In this document: positions 1-8,321 of the stretch, one piece after another
Layout: each line of letters begins with the position of its first letter
How positions within the stretch are numbered: position 1 is the stretch's first letter
DNA from: an uncultured Christensenella sp.
GTDB lineage: Bacteria > Bacillota > Clostridia > Christensenellales > Borkfalkiaceae
DNA length: 64,000 nt
NCBI GenBank assembly: GCA_910583855.1
Contig: CAJTYL010000003.1
Coordinates: 62,001-126,000 of the forward strand
Direction: 5' to 3'
Notes under the pieces: model-generated
Databases searched by the model: none
What the model was told of the DNA's origin: nothing
What the model saw: only the letters and a program-made list of their open reading frames with translations
Made by a program: the position numbers and the translations under genes

Positions 1-1172
1 CCAAAGAAGTAACTTACGTCGTAAGGAAAAATCTCGTTTTCGTCAGCACCTTCTTCCGCGCCGTAGTTCCAATTCAAATATTTGAGAACGGTTTCACCTG
101 CGATAGCGGAGGTATAACCTATATAATACATATTTCTTATGGCGTTGTCAGGACGGGATAGAAAGTTGACGAATGCTTCCGCCGCCGTCTGCCGATCTGC
201 GTTGCCGTCGATTCCGTCTTTTAGCATTATCCAACCGTCAAACCAGAGGTTTGCGCACTCATCGGGGACTGAATACCAAAGCTCGGTGCCGTCCGCGTCA
301 GCTTCGTCCAATATAGTTATTGCGTCACCCGACCATTGATAGTTTGCAACCACCTTGCCCGTTACCATATCGGCTTTGCCGGAGTCGGTTTCAAACGAAT
401 ATACGTTATCTTTAATCTTTTTTAAAACTTCCTCGGCTTTTGCTATTGTTTCACCGTCCGTTGCGTTCATCAATTCTGTTAAGTTGCTTTTATCGTATTG
501 TGGATCGGTAAGTAAATCGTGGTTGATTATTCCCAAAGCGGCAAAATAGGCGTCGCGTACGTTGTCCTTTACCGTAACTTGCCGCTTATATTTCTCGTTC
601 AGTAGTATATCCCAGCTCGCAACATCTTTTACGTCGACCTTTTCCTGGTTGTAAACGATACCTGTCGTTCCCCACATATAACACGCAGCGTATTTGTCCC
701 AACCGTATTGACTGAAAATGCCGTTGATGTACGGTGAAACGCAATTGGCGTATTCGCCGTTTTTCATAAAATCTTCAGAATACTCTTCAACTTTATTCTC
801 TGCTAACAGTTTCATTATCATATAGTCTGAGGGGCAAACGAGGTCGTAAACGTCTCCCAAGCTCAAACGGTTATATAAGTCCTCGTTCGTGCCGAAAGTG
901 GAATATTCGACTTTAACTTTAAAATCGTGCGTTTCGTTGAACCATTCAGTGAAGTCGTCGTAAATTGCGTTTTCGCCGAAAATTTCTTCGCCGCCGTTAA
1001 GAATTATGCGTTCTTCTTCGTCCCAATCGCCGAGGTCGATGTATTCTTCCCAATTGCATATGCGTAAGGTGATAACGTCTTCCTTATCGTTACAGCCTGC
1101 AAACGACAAAGCTGATGCGCCGAAAATTCCGATTGCGGCGGCAATCGATAAAAACTTACTAAACTTTTTCAC
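1..1172 (-). CDS. potD: Polyamine ABC transporter substrate-binding lipoprotein (PotD-like), 3' end outside window
   Basis: This is the extracellular binding protein of a spermidine/putrescine-type importer. I translated the minus strand: it opens with a GTG at 1172 preceded by a GGAGG ribosome site. The first 27 residues form a lipoprotein signal (KK start, hydrophobic stretch, lipobox SFAGC with the lipidated Cys at residue 27). After that come features typical of the PotD/PotF family, such as an early CNWEEYID segment and a central SWDILL. The frame stays open to base 1, so the C-terminus is missing. It overlaps the end of potC by 14 bp and is the last gene of the potABCD unit. The family assignment is good; the exact substrate (putrescine, spermidine or another cation) cannot be read from the sequence. 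Confidence 0.9.
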   Translation of the reverse strand, partial: MKKFSKFLSIAAAIGIFGASALSFAGCNDKEDVITLRICNWEEYIDLGDWDEEERIILNGGEEIFGENAIYDDFTEWFNETHDFKVKVEYSTFGTNEDLYNRLSLGDVYDLVCPSDYMIMKLLAENKVEEYSEDFMKNGEYANCVSPYINGIFSQYGWDKYAACYMWGTTGIVYNQEKVDVKDVASWDILLNEKYKRQVTVKDNVRDAYFAALGIINHDLLTDPQYDKSNLTELMNATDGETIAKAEEVLKKIKDNVYSFETDSGKADMVTGKVVANYQWSGDAITILDEADADGTELWYSVPDECANLWFDGWIMLKDGIDGNADRQTAAEAFVNFLSRPDNAIRNMYYIGYTSAIAGETVLKYLNWNYGAEEGADENEIFPYDVSYFF

Positions 1173-1965
1173 GCTTTGCCTCCTTTTTTCTGCTTGCAAG
1201 AACGTTCATAACGACTACGATTATGATAACTATTAAGAAGATGAGAGTTGACAGTGCCCAAAGCGCGGTTTTAATTTCTGTCTGGCTACCCTTAGTTGCG
1301 TTCACTACGTACGTACTGATTGTGTCGAACGTGGAGGGTTTTGTGTACGTCGTAACGAAGTAATCGTCCAAAGATAAGGTTACTGCTAGCATAAAGCCTG
1401 AAAGTATCCCGGGGATAAGTTGAGGTAGCACGACTTTAAAAAGAGCTTGCGCAGGCGTTGCGCCCAAATCCAAAGCTGCTTCGTATAAGCTGTTGTCCAT
1501 TTGTTTTAATTTCGGCAAAATGGAGAGGTATACGAAAGGCGCGGTTAAAACCACGTGCCCTATTCCCAAAGGGATAAAGGTATCTTTGCCTATTCTCAGC
1601 ATCACAATGAGCAGAATACAAAGCGAGAATCCTGTTACTATGTCCGCGTTTACGACGGGGATTTGGTTTGCCGAATTTATCATGGTTTTGGGTAGCTTTT
1701 TTGAGTAGAAAGTACCTATTGCTCCCAAGGTTGCAAGAACGGTAGAAATACACGCGCAGACAAGCGCAAGCAGTACCGTGCCGAAGATCATACTTCTGAG
1801 TTCGTCGTTTTTGAATAAGTTTATATAGTTTTCAAACGAAAATCCGCCCATTCCGCCGCCGACCACCGTAGCTTCGGTAAAGCTGTAAACGGCAAGTACG
1901 AGTATAGGTATATAGATAAATAAAAGCACGAGGGCAAGCCATAATATGTGTAAATACTTTTTCAT
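1159..1965 (-). CDS. potC: Polyamine ABC transporter permease PotC
   Basis: This 268-residue inner-membrane permease is one half of the translocation pore. It begins with a short KKY N-terminus and a first membrane segment. It carries the cytoplasmic EAA loop (EAALDLGATPAQALFKVVLPQLIPG) used for docking on the ATPase, and ends in a last membrane segment with a basic tail. Length and the position of the loop fit the PotC/YdcV family. The start ATG overlaps the potB stop (ATGA), implying translational coupling. I infer the substrate from potA and potD. Confidence 0.92.
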   Translation of the reverse strand: MKKYLHILWLALVLLFIYIPILVLAVYSFTEATVVGGGMGGFSFENYINLFKNDELRSMIFGTVLLALVCACISTVLATLGAIGTFYSKKLPKTMINSANQIPVVNADIVTGFSLCILLIVMLRIGKDTFIPLGIGHVVLTAPFVYLSILPKLKQMDNSLYEAALDLGATPAQALFKVVLPQLIPGILSGFMLAVTLSLDDYFVTTYTKPSTFDTISTYVVNATKGSQTEIKTALWALSTLIFLIVIIIVVVMNVLASRKKEAKREKV

Positions 1966-2759
1966 AAAATAACCCCCTTGTTGTTTGCTTCTTTATCGCT
2001 GAAACGGTTTGTAACGAGCGTAACGATAAAAATTATAATCAGAAGCACCAGAGAAATAAGCGAACCGTTATGCCAGTCGTACGCGCTGAAGTAGCTGCCT
2101 ATAAGACTACCGGGAATATAAGTGCTGTTGTTCAGCATATCCAAAACGACGTAGTTCGTCATAGAGGGAAGAAGAACCATCGTTATTCCCGAAACTATCC
2201 CGGGGACGGATAGTGGCAAGGTCACCCGCAAAAATACCGTTGCCTTGTTTGCGCCCAAGTCGGAAGCCGCTTCCAAAAGACTGTTGTCAAGCTTTTGCAG
2301 CGAGGTATATAACGGCAAAATCATAAACGGCAGGAAATCGTAAGTCATGCCTATCACGGAATTTAAGAAGGGATAAATGGAAATATTGCCCTCCAGAACG
2401 GATAAAACTTCTTTAAGCGCGGTAATTCTCAGCGTGAAGTTTATCCACATAGGAAGGATAAATAACAGCAGAAGAACGTATTTTTTCTTTATGGGACTTC
2501 TTGCAAGAATATAAGCGGTGGGATAGGCAATTACAAGACATACGGCGGTAGTCACGATAGACACGGCAAATCCGTATAAAAGCGTACCCAAGGTTTTAGT
2601 GCTCGTGAAAAAGTTAACGAAGTTATCAAACGTGAAATGCCCTTGTCCGTTTGTAAATGCGTAATAAACTATTACGATTAACGGGGCAATAACGAATAAA
2701 ATCAAAAACACCGCGTAAGGAATGCACAGGTGCTTTCTGTTGAAACGCAATCCTTTCAT
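1962..2759 (-). CDS. potB: Polyamine ABC transporter permease PotB
   Basis: This 265-residue membrane permease is the partner of PotC. Hydrophobic segments begin near residue 12. The EAA loop reads EAASDLGANKATVFLRVTLP and sits in the C-terminal half, as in PotB/PotH proteins. The gene starts one base after the potA stop and ends inside potC, so the four genes form one tightly packed operon. Nothing unusual is visible. Confidence 0.92.
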   Translation of the reverse strand: MKGLRFNRKHLCIPYAVFLILFVIAPLIVIVYYAFTNGQGHFTFDNFVNFFTSTKTLGTLLYGFAVSIVTTAVCLVIAYPTAYILARSPIKKKYVLLLLFILPMWINFTLRITALKEVLSVLEGNISIYPFLNSVIGMTYDFLPFMILPLYTSLQKLDNSLLEAASDLGANKATVFLRVTLPLSVPGIVSGITMVLLPSMTNYVVLDMLNNSTYIPGSLIGSYFSAYDWHNGSLISLVLLIIIFIVTLVTNRFSDKEANNKGVIL

Positions 2760-2760
2760 T

Positions 2761-4272
2761 CTATTTATTCTCCCCCGTAGGCTTTAAAGTAAGCTTGATT
2801 TTATCTTTCGAAATGATTACGCCGACAAGGTCGCCTGTGTTCCAGGTGTCGGGGCAGGATAACACGTAATCTTCTTCGTTTTCTTCGGTTCTGACGATAT
2901 AGCGGTAGTGGTCGCCCTTGTAAATCATTGAAATGATGTTGCCCTGTGCGCCGCCGGCGTCCTTGTCGTCGCTCATCTGAATATCGCGTGGCTCAACTTC
3001 AACGTTTACTTCAACGCCGTTAAGATCAACTTTTTCTCCCGTTGCCGTGATAAGATAGCCGCCCTCGTCCAAATGCGAGGAGGGGTAAAGTTGTGTAACG
3101 TCGCAATCAAATTCGCCGTCGCCGAAGCGCACCGTGTTGTCGTCGGTAATTACGCCGTCGTAGCGGTTTACGGTGTAGACCTTTTCCATAAGGTGAATGC
3201 CGTCGGGTTCAATCCTAAGCCCTATAACGCTGCCGACGGGAGCGGTAGAAGTGCTTTGAATTACGATTTCAAACTTGCCGATAGCAACCGTAATTTCGTA
3301 ATGAACACCCTTAAAGACCGATGAAATGACGGTGCCTTTAAGCTGTCCTTCACCCGGTTTGCAAATTTTTATGTCTTCGGGACGAACTACGACGTCCACG
3401 AGCTGGTTAATTTCGTAATCGTCAAGGCAATCGAACGTTGCGCCGCAGAACTTGACTTTAAGCTTTCCTACAACGGCGCCGTTAAAAATATTGCTTTCGC
3501 CTATGAAGTCCGCAACGAAGGTGTTTACAGGTTCGTTGTAAATTTCAGTAGGAGTGCCCGTCTGTTGAATATCGCCGTCGTTAATAACCACTATTTTATC
3601 GGACATGGTAAGCGCTTCTTCCTGATCGTGAGTTACGTAAATAAAGGTAATGCCGAGCTTTTTGTGCATATTTTTAAGCTCAATTTGCATTTCCTTTCTC
3701 ATTTTCAAATCAAGCGCGCCCAAAGGCTCGTCCAAAAGAAGAATTTCAGGCTCGTTTACTATGGCTCGGGCAATTGCTATACGTTGCTGTTGCCCGCCGG
3801 ACAGAGTTGCAACGCTACGTTTTTCAAAACCTTCAAGGTCAACTATTTCAAGCGCCTTTTTAACTTTTTTATCGATTTCAGCTTTGGTAAGTCTTTCTTT
3901 TTTTGTGTATTTTTCGCCCTTGTCGTTGGCGTAGGTGTTTTCCGTTCTTTTAAGGCGCAACCCGAACGCTATATTTTCATAAACGTTCAAGTGAGGAAAG
4001 AGGGCGTACTTCTGGAAAACAGTATTTACGGGTCTTTTGTTGGGCGGAAGCCTGCTTATATCTTCGCCGTTCAACAGTATTTTGCCGGAAGTAGGCAACT
4101 CAAAGCCCGCAATCATTCTTAAAGTGGTCGTTTTGCCGCAGCCCGAAGGTCCTAAAAACGTGACGAATTCACCTTTTTTAACTTCAAGATTGAAATTATC
4201 AACCGCTATAGTATCATCGTCGAATACCTTTCTTACGTCGATAAGCTCAATAATGTTTTCGCTTTTGCTCAT
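2761..4272 (-). CDS. potA: Polyamine ABC transporter ATPase PotA with duplicated C-terminal TOBE region
   Basis: The first 240 or so residues are a complete ABC ATPase: Walker A GPSGCGKTT, Q-loop VFQKYALFPH, signature LSGGQQQR, Walker B ILLLDEP and the switch His in THDQEEA. A lysine-rich insertion lies between the Q-loop and the signature. PotA proteins are usually about 350-380 residues, but this one has 503. The extra length is a second copy of the regulatory TOBE-like unit: RPEDIK...VFKGVHYEI...LRIEPDGIHL is echoed about 120 residues later by EPRDIQ...IYKGDHYRY...IISKDKIKL. The ribosome site is AAGGAG. It lies behind a structured leader and is the first gene of the operon. Confidence 0.93.
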   Translation of the reverse strand: MSKSENIIELIDVRKVFDDDTIAVDNFNLEVKKGEFVTFLGPSGCGKTTTLRMIAGFELPTSGKILLNGEDISRLPPNKRPVNTVFQKYALFPHLNVYENIAFGLRLKRTENTYANDKGEKYTKKERLTKAEIDKKVKKALEIVDLEGFEKRSVATLSGGQQQRIAIARAIVNEPEILLLDEPLGALDLKMRKEMQIELKNMHKKLGITFIYVTHDQEEALTMSDKIVVINDGDIQQTGTPTEIYNEPVNTFVADFIGESNIFNGAVVGKLKVKFCGATFDCLDDYEINQLVDVVVRPEDIKICKPGEGQLKGTVISSVFKGVHYEITVAIGKFEIVIQSTSTAPVGSVIGLRIEPDGIHLMEKVYTVNRYDGVITDDNTVRFGDGEFDCDVTQLYPSSHLDEGGYLITATGEKVDLNGVEVNVEVEPRDIQMSDDKDAGGAQGNIISMIYKGDHYRYIVRTEENEEDYVLSCPDTWNTGDLVGVIISKDKIKLTLKPTGENK

Positions 4273-4547
4273 TTACGGTTCTCCTTACAAAAAAAATAAA
4301 GACGACCTGAAAAGTCGTCTAACCGAAAAATGCATATATGCGCATTTTTTAACCGTATATCGTGTTTTGGATTTTTAGAGTCTATATAGCAAATACTTTT
4401 ACTACTCTTATTGACCGTTTCACAAGTGACGCCTTCCAAGGCTTTGATTATAAAGTAATCAACTTATAAAATTTGAGCTTTTAACTCAATCAATAATGCG
4501 GCTGAAACCGCGCGGGTATTTGCACGAACTCTAAAAGTTCTATACCA
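4273..4547 (-). promoter_or_regulatory. Structured 5' leader of potABCD, candidate riboswitch/attenuator
   Basis: The leader is about 275 nt between the predicted transcription start and the potA ATG. Two perfect long-range helices close a roughly 165-nt domain: 9 bp between 4528-4536 and 4373-4381, and 8 bp between 4516-4523 and 4389-4396. Inside are four short hairpins, for example TTGATTA/TAATCAA. An intrinsic terminator follows just before the ribosome site. The 5' arm of the outer helix can also form a local hairpin (GAACT/AGTTC), so two folds compete. This layout is that of a transcription-attenuating riboswitch. I do not recognise the class; polyamine sensing is only a guess from the genes. 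Confidence 0.6.
4290..4320 (-). terminator. Intrinsic terminator inside the potA leader
   Basis: On the minus strand AGACGAC (4320-4314) pairs with GTCGTCT (4306-4300) around a 7-nt loop, followed by a U-rich run. It ends about 15 nt before the potA start codon and immediately before the ribosome site. It is therefore placed to control entry into the operon rather than to end a gene. Confidence 0.8.
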
Positions 4548-4554
4548 TATGTTG

Positions 4555-4583
4555 AGTATAAGGTAAAAAAAAACGATTGTCAA
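4555..4583 (-). promoter_or_regulatory. Sigma-A promoter of the potABCD operon
   Basis: On the minus strand TTGACA (4583-4578) and TATACT (4560-4555) are separated by 17 bp. Start of transcription is expected near 4548, giving the long leader described above. Confidence 0.8.
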
Positions 4584-4614
4584 ATAAATTTTAATAATAA
4601 TTTCATTAAATAAG

Positions 4615-4643
4615 TTGATTTTTTATGCGCAATCGTTTAAAAT
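4615..4643 (+). promoter_or_regulatory. Promoter of tRNA-Ser
   Basis: TTGATT (4615-4620), a 17-bp spacer and TAAAAT (4638-4643) lie 12 bp before the tRNA gene. Confidence 0.55.
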
Positions 4644-4655
4644 CAATAAGGTACT

Positions 4656-4746
4656 GCGGAGATGGCTGAGCGGTTTAAGGCGCACGATTGGAAATCGTGT
4701 GACGGCTAATACCCGTCCGGAGGTTCAAATCCTCTTCTCCGCGCCA
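4656..4746 (+). tRNA. tRNA-Ser (GGA)
   Basis: The acceptor stem GCGGAGA pairs with TCTCCGC, followed by discriminator G and an encoded CCA (4744-4746). The anticodon loop TTGGAAA gives anticodon GGA, reading UCC and UCU. The long variable arm (around TGACGGCTAATACCCGTCC) is the class II feature expected of serine tRNA. Confidence 0.97.
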
Positions 4747-4747
4747 G

Positions 4748-4790
4748 AACAAACGGAAAGGTAAACCTTGCCGTTTGTTTTATTTTTTAT
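4748..4790 (+). terminator. Terminator after tRNA-Ser
   Basis: AACAAACGG (4748-4756) pairs with CCGTTTGTT (4771-4779), extended by an inner AAGG/CCTT, and a T-rich run follows. Confidence 0.85.
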
Positions 4791-5086
4791 ATGTATTGTG
4801 TTTTTTTGCGTTGCGTGCTATAATGAATTCATTAATAGTAATAAGAATATTGCAAAGGTATAGCTCTATCATAACTATTTGATAAACAAAGTTAAGTTCA
4901 GTGGATTGGTGTCTCCCGTAAAAGTTGCCAAAGCTACAAAAGCGGTGCAAAGAGGGGAAAAGATAATTAGGTGTGTACTGCGCATGTAAAATATCGATAT
5001 CTGAACGTAAAGCTGATGCCACAGAAATTAACGATGAAGATTTTGGTAAAAAATATTAAAAAATATTTGTAACGATACGGATTATT
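4791..5086 (+). other. Intergenic stretch with a promoter and possible coding remnants
   Basis: A promoter-like TTGTGT (4796-4801), 17-bp spacer and TATAAT (4819-4824) lies about 260 bp before the next gene. Downstream, two short frames look coding-like but are separated by a frame change and stop codons: VSPVKVAKATKAVQRGEKI (about 4909-4987) and SERKADATEINDEDFGKKY (about 5000-5059). They may be the tail of a decayed gene. I recognise no family and no RNA class here. Confidence 0.3.
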
Positions 5087-5557
5087 ATGGAAGACTTGGA
5101 ATTTACAATTAAAAATAAACAGATATTGTTTAAATTTGCAATTTTGTTTACCGTCGCTTCGGTTGCGCTGTGCTTAATGGTGATGTTGATTATTATCGCC
5201 TGCCGAATATACGTCAAGGCGCCGTTTATTTGGTTTATAGAGGTTATACCTGCGGTAGCTTTGGCGGGTTCGGTACTTTGGCTATATGCCTATTACAAAG
5301 AGGGTTTTTTCTTAAAAAACGGGGAATTCAGATACGTTAAACTTTTTAACAAAGACGTAGTTATAAAAGTCGATACGATTTCCTGCGTGTATATGCGCCG
5401 TTTGGGGTATAGTTATAAAATTGAATTTATGAATAAGGAAGGCAAAATTATCGAAACGATTATTGATGGCGATGTTATGACGCGTGACGGGAAATTTTTG
5501 GAAATGCTTGAAAAGCTTAATATTGAGGTGAAAAAGAGCGATTATGGCGACGAGTAA
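5087..5557 (+). CDS. Uncharacterised small membrane protein
   Basis: This 156-residue protein has two hydrophobic segments (about residues 16-38 and 46-66). A cytoplasmic-looking domain follows (about 75-150), with alternating beta-type stretches such as EFRYVKLF, SCVYMRRLGYSYKIEFM and KIIETIIDG. That layout, two membrane helices and then a small beta domain, resembles bacterial PH-like (bPH) membrane proteins, but I cannot confirm the family. It overlaps the following TfoX-domain gene by 14 bp, so the two are probably co-translated. The start is the ATG at 5087; I see only a weak ribosome site. Confidence 0.7.
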   Translation: MEDLEFTIKNKQILFKFAILFTVASVALCLMVMLIIIACRIYVKAPFIWFIEVIPAVALAGSVLWLYAYYKEGFFLKNGEFRYVKLFNKDVVIKVDTISCVYMRRLGYSYKIEFMNKEGKIIETIIDGDVMTRDGKFLEMLEKLNIEVKKSDYGDE

Positions 5558-5870
5558 AGATTTTATTGGTTATATTTCGGAACGGTTTAACGGCAACGAA
5601 CTTACTTTCCGCCCGATGATGGGGGAATATCTCGTATACTATAAAGGTAAGTTGGTGGGGGATGTTTGCGATAACCGACTTTTAATTAAACCCGTTGAAA
5701 GTGTAAAAGCGTTTTTACCAGACGCCGAATATCAACCGCCGTATGACGGAGCTCGGCCGTTAATTTTAGTGGAAAATATAGACGACGGGGAGTTTTTAAG
5801 AGAACTTTTTGAAAAGATGTATCCCGAGCTTCCCGAACCCAAGACCAAAAAGAAGGTAAATAAAAAATGA
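5544..5870 (+). CDS. TfoX N-terminal domain protein
   Basis: The 108 residues match the TfoX/Sxy N-terminal fold: an early helix with MATSKDFIGYI, a beta segment FRPMMGEYLVYYKGKLVGDV, a central LLIKPVES and a C-terminal LRELFEKMYPELPEPK. The family is named after a competence regulator of Gammaproteobacteria. Stand-alone short versions in Bacillota have no established role. The lysine-rich tail ends by overlapping the start of the amidohydrolase gene, so the three genes from 5087 form one unit. Confidence 0.75.
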   Translation: MATSKDFIGYISERFNGNELTFRPMMGEYLVYYKGKLVGDVCDNRLLIKPVESVKAFLPDAEYQPPYDGARPLILVENIDDGEFLRELFEKMYPELPEPKTKKKVNKK

Positions 5871-6778
5871 AGATTATAGACGCGCACGCGCACGTTGCGC
5901 AATACGTTGCAGGCTTCACCTCGCGCGGGGAGCTAAGAGCGGTCGGCGGCGGTAAAGCCCAATACTCAACTGGTGAAATTTTTCAGTTGTTTCCGCCCGA
6001 AATGGGTGGCGTAGGCGTTACTCCCGAAGCTCTTGTAAAGGTGATGGACGCGAACGGAGTTGAAAAGGCAGTGCTGCTGCAGGGCAACTGGTTTGGATTT
6101 CAGAACCAATACACTTACGAGGCAGTAAAAAAGTACCCCGACCGTTTCGTCGGTGCGGCAACGTACGACCCGTTTTGCATAAATATAAAAGAAATCAGAA
6201 AACGGTTGTTTGACGATTTGGGTTTTAAAATAGTTAAATTCGAACTATCGACGGGCTCGGGGCTTATGGCGAACCGTCCGCCCGTTGACCTTGATGGCGA
6301 AGTTATGAACGGTTGTTATGTACACGCGGCGGAAAAGGGCTTAACAGTCGTCCTCGATATTGGCAGACCGAATAACCCCTGCTGGCAGGTTGACGCAGTT
6401 GCTTCCGTAGCAAAAAAATACCCGCAACTGACATTCGTAATTTGCCACTTGCTTGCCCCGCAAATAGGTGATAATGAGTTGTTGAAAAAATCGCTAAAAA
6501 AACTGATTGCCCCCAATATATACTTTGATTACGCTGCTTTGTCGTTAAATCAAAAGCCTGAAATTTATCCCTATCCGACTGCTGCCCTCCATCTGAAAAC
6601 CGCAAAAGAAATAGTAGGCGCGGACAGACTTATGTTCGGTAGCGATATGCCGTCCGCGCTTGCGAAAGACAGTTATGAAAATTTAAAAAATTACGTTATT
6701 GAAAGCGGCGTATTTAGTAAAAAAGAGCTTGAAGATATATTCTATAACACTGCTCAAAAGATATACTTTAAAAACTGA
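5867..6778 (+). CDS. Amidohydrolase family protein (Amidohydrolase_2 / ACMSD-type)
   Basis: This 303-residue TIM-barrel metal hydrolase has the usual metal-site pattern: N-terminal HAH (residues 6-8, MKIIDAHAHV), a later His in VICHLLAP and the Asp of MFGSDMP near the C-terminus. The spacing fits the Amidohydrolase_2 family, whose members hydrolyse or decarboxylate small carboxylic substrates. The substrate is unknown. The gene overlaps the preceding one by 4 bp and is followed by a terminator. Confidence 0.8.
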   Translation: MKIIDAHAHVAQYVAGFTSRGELRAVGGGKAQYSTGEIFQLFPPEMGGVGVTPEALVKVMDANGVEKAVLLQGNWFGFQNQYTYEAVKKYPDRFVGAATYDPFCINIKEIRKRLFDDLGFKIVKFELSTGSGLMANRPPVDLDGEVMNGCYVHAAEKGLTVVLDIGRPNNPCWQVDAVASVAKKYPQLTFVICHLLAPQIGDNELLKKSLKKLIAPNIYFDYAALSLNQKPEIYPYPTAALHLKTAKEIVGADRLMFGSDMPSALAKDSYENLKNYVIESGVFSKKELEDIFYNTAQKIYFKN

Positions 6779-6789
6779 AATCAAATAGG

Positions 6790-6816
6790 ACGGGGTAATG
6801 CCCCGTTTTATTTTAT
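6790..6816 (+). terminator. Terminator after the amidohydrolase gene
   Basis: ACGGGG (6790-6795) pairs with CCCCGT (6801-6806) around a 5-nt loop, followed by TTTATTTTAT. Confidence 0.8.
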
Positions 6817-6882
6817 AATTTTTACTTATACCGGTATTAAGCAATTGTTTGTGTAAATGAATAATTATACAGTGTTAATTAT

Positions 6883-6911
6883 TTGAATATGAATAAATGC
6901 TGTGATATACT
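6883..6911 (+). promoter_or_regulatory. Promoter of gdhA
   Basis: TTGAAT (6883-6888), a 17-bp spacer and TATACT (6906-6911). The ribosome site AAGGAG lies a few bases before the ATG at 6959. Confidence 0.65.
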
Positions 6912-6958
6912 TGAATAGAAATAAAAATATTTTCTGAATTGTTTTTATAAGGAGAACC

Positions 6959-8293
6959 ATGAATTACGTTGAAAAAGTTTTGAAAAATCTAAAAAAACAG
7001 AACCCCAACGAGCCCGAATTTCATCAGGCGGCAACCGAAATTTTAACTACGCTTGCGCCAGTGGTCGCAAAGCATCCCGAGTACGAAGCGGCGGGGTTGT
7101 TAGAAAGATTTGTCGAGCCTGAAAGAGTAATTATGTTCCGCGTTCCCTGGGTGGACGATAAGGGTAAGGTAAGAGTAAATAAGGGCTACCGCGTACAGTT
7201 CAATAGCGCAATAGGACCTTACAAGGGCGGACTCAGATTTCACCCTTCCGTAAACCTTTCAATTATTAAATTTTTGGGTTTGGAGCAGATATTAAAGAAC
7301 AGTTTGACCGGCTTGCCCATAGGCGGCGGCAAGGGTGGCTCCGACTTTGATCCGAAAGGTAAATCAGACAGAGAAATTATGACTTTCTGCCAAAGCTTTA
7401 TGACCGAGCTTTACAGGCATATAGGCGCGGATACCGACGTTCCTGCGGGCGATATCGGCGTCGGCGGCAGAGAAATAGGTTATCTCTTCGGGCAATATAA
7501 GAGAATACGCGACGAGCACGTCGGCGTACTTACGGGCAGGGGGCTTTCCTACGGCGGAAGTCTTGCAAGAACCGAAGCGACCGGTTATGGGCTCGTATAT
7601 ATTACGGAAGAAGCTATGAAGGCGCGCAGCGACAGCTTCAAAGGAAAAACCGTAGTAATTTCGGGGTCGGGTAACGTTGCCATTTACGCCTGTGAAAAGG
7701 CGCAAAGTCTTGGAGCAAACGTTGTTGCTATGTACGATAGCAACGGTTACGTGTACGACCCTAACGGAATCAAGCTTGACGTAATTAAGGACATAAAAGA
7801 AGTTAAGCGCGGGCGCATTAAAGAATATGCCGAAAGAGTGGCAGGCGCAACCTATAAAGAGGGGTGTAGCGGTATTTGGACTATTCCTTGCGACGTTGCG
7901 CTACCTTGTGCGACTCAAAACGAAATTGACGGTAATTCAGCAAGGGCACTCGTTAAAAACGGCGTTAAGTACGTGGCGGAGGGCGCAAATATGCCCTCAA
8001 CCTTGGAGGCAATCGGCGTATTTCAGGATAGCGGTGTAGTATTCTTGCCCGCAAAGGCGGCGAACGCAGGCGGTGTTGCAACTTCCGCACTGGAAATGGC
8101 GCAGTCGTCTGGCAGAATGTACTGGACGTTTGAAGAGGTAGACGGCAAACTTAAAAATATTATGATAAACATTTATCATAATATCGACGATGCGGCGAAG
8201 GAATACGGTTATGAAGGCAACTACGTAATGGGCGCAAATATAGCGGGCTTTATCAAGGTTGCAACTGCAATGATGGCTCACGGAATAGTATAA
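6959..8293 (+). CDS. gdhA: NADP-type glutamate dehydrogenase
   Basis: This enzyme interconverts 2-oxoglutarate plus ammonia and glutamate, linking carbon and nitrogen metabolism in the cytoplasm. Its 444 residues are the normal length for the hexameric 50-kDa class. The N-terminal half contains YKGGLRFHP and the catalytic-lysine segment GLPIGGGKGGSDFDPKGKS. The C-terminal half has the dinucleotide-binding turn ISGSGNVA and then AEGANMPST. It has its own promoter and an AAGGAG ribosome site, and stands alone or is followed by the small zinc-ribbon gene. The NADP preference is inferred from family similarity. Confidence 0.95.
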   Translation: MNYVEKVLKNLKKQNPNEPEFHQAATEILTTLAPVVAKHPEYEAAGLLERFVEPERVIMFRVPWVDDKGKVRVNKGYRVQFNSAIGPYKGGLRFHPSVNLSIIKFLGLEQILKNSLTGLPIGGGKGGSDFDPKGKSDREIMTFCQSFMTELYRHIGADTDVPAGDIGVGGREIGYLFGQYKRIRDEHVGVLTGRGLSYGGSLARTEATGYGLVYITEEAMKARSDSFKGKTVVISGSGNVAIYACEKAQSLGANVVAMYDSNGYVYDPNGIKLDVIKDIKEVKRGRIKEYAERVAGATYKEGCSGIWTIPCDVALPCATQNEIDGNSARALVKNGVKYVAEGANMPSTLEAIGVFQDSGVVFLPAKAANAGGVATSALEMAQSSGRMYWTFEEVDGKLKNIMINIYHNIDDAAKEYGYEGNYVMGANIAGFIKVATAMMAHGIV

Positions 8294-8321
8294 ACTTTAC
8301 AACACAAGAGGGGTTTGAAAA

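Noticed and set aside
3565..4122. 185-residue plus-strand reading frame
   Set aside because: It is antisense to the conserved ATPase domain of potA.
4371..4545. T-box riboswitch on either strand of the potA leader
   Set aside because: The plus strand contains GAAACCGCG, similar to part of the T-box motif, but no downstream synthetase gene or terminator fits. The minus strand lacks the T-box sequence before its terminator.
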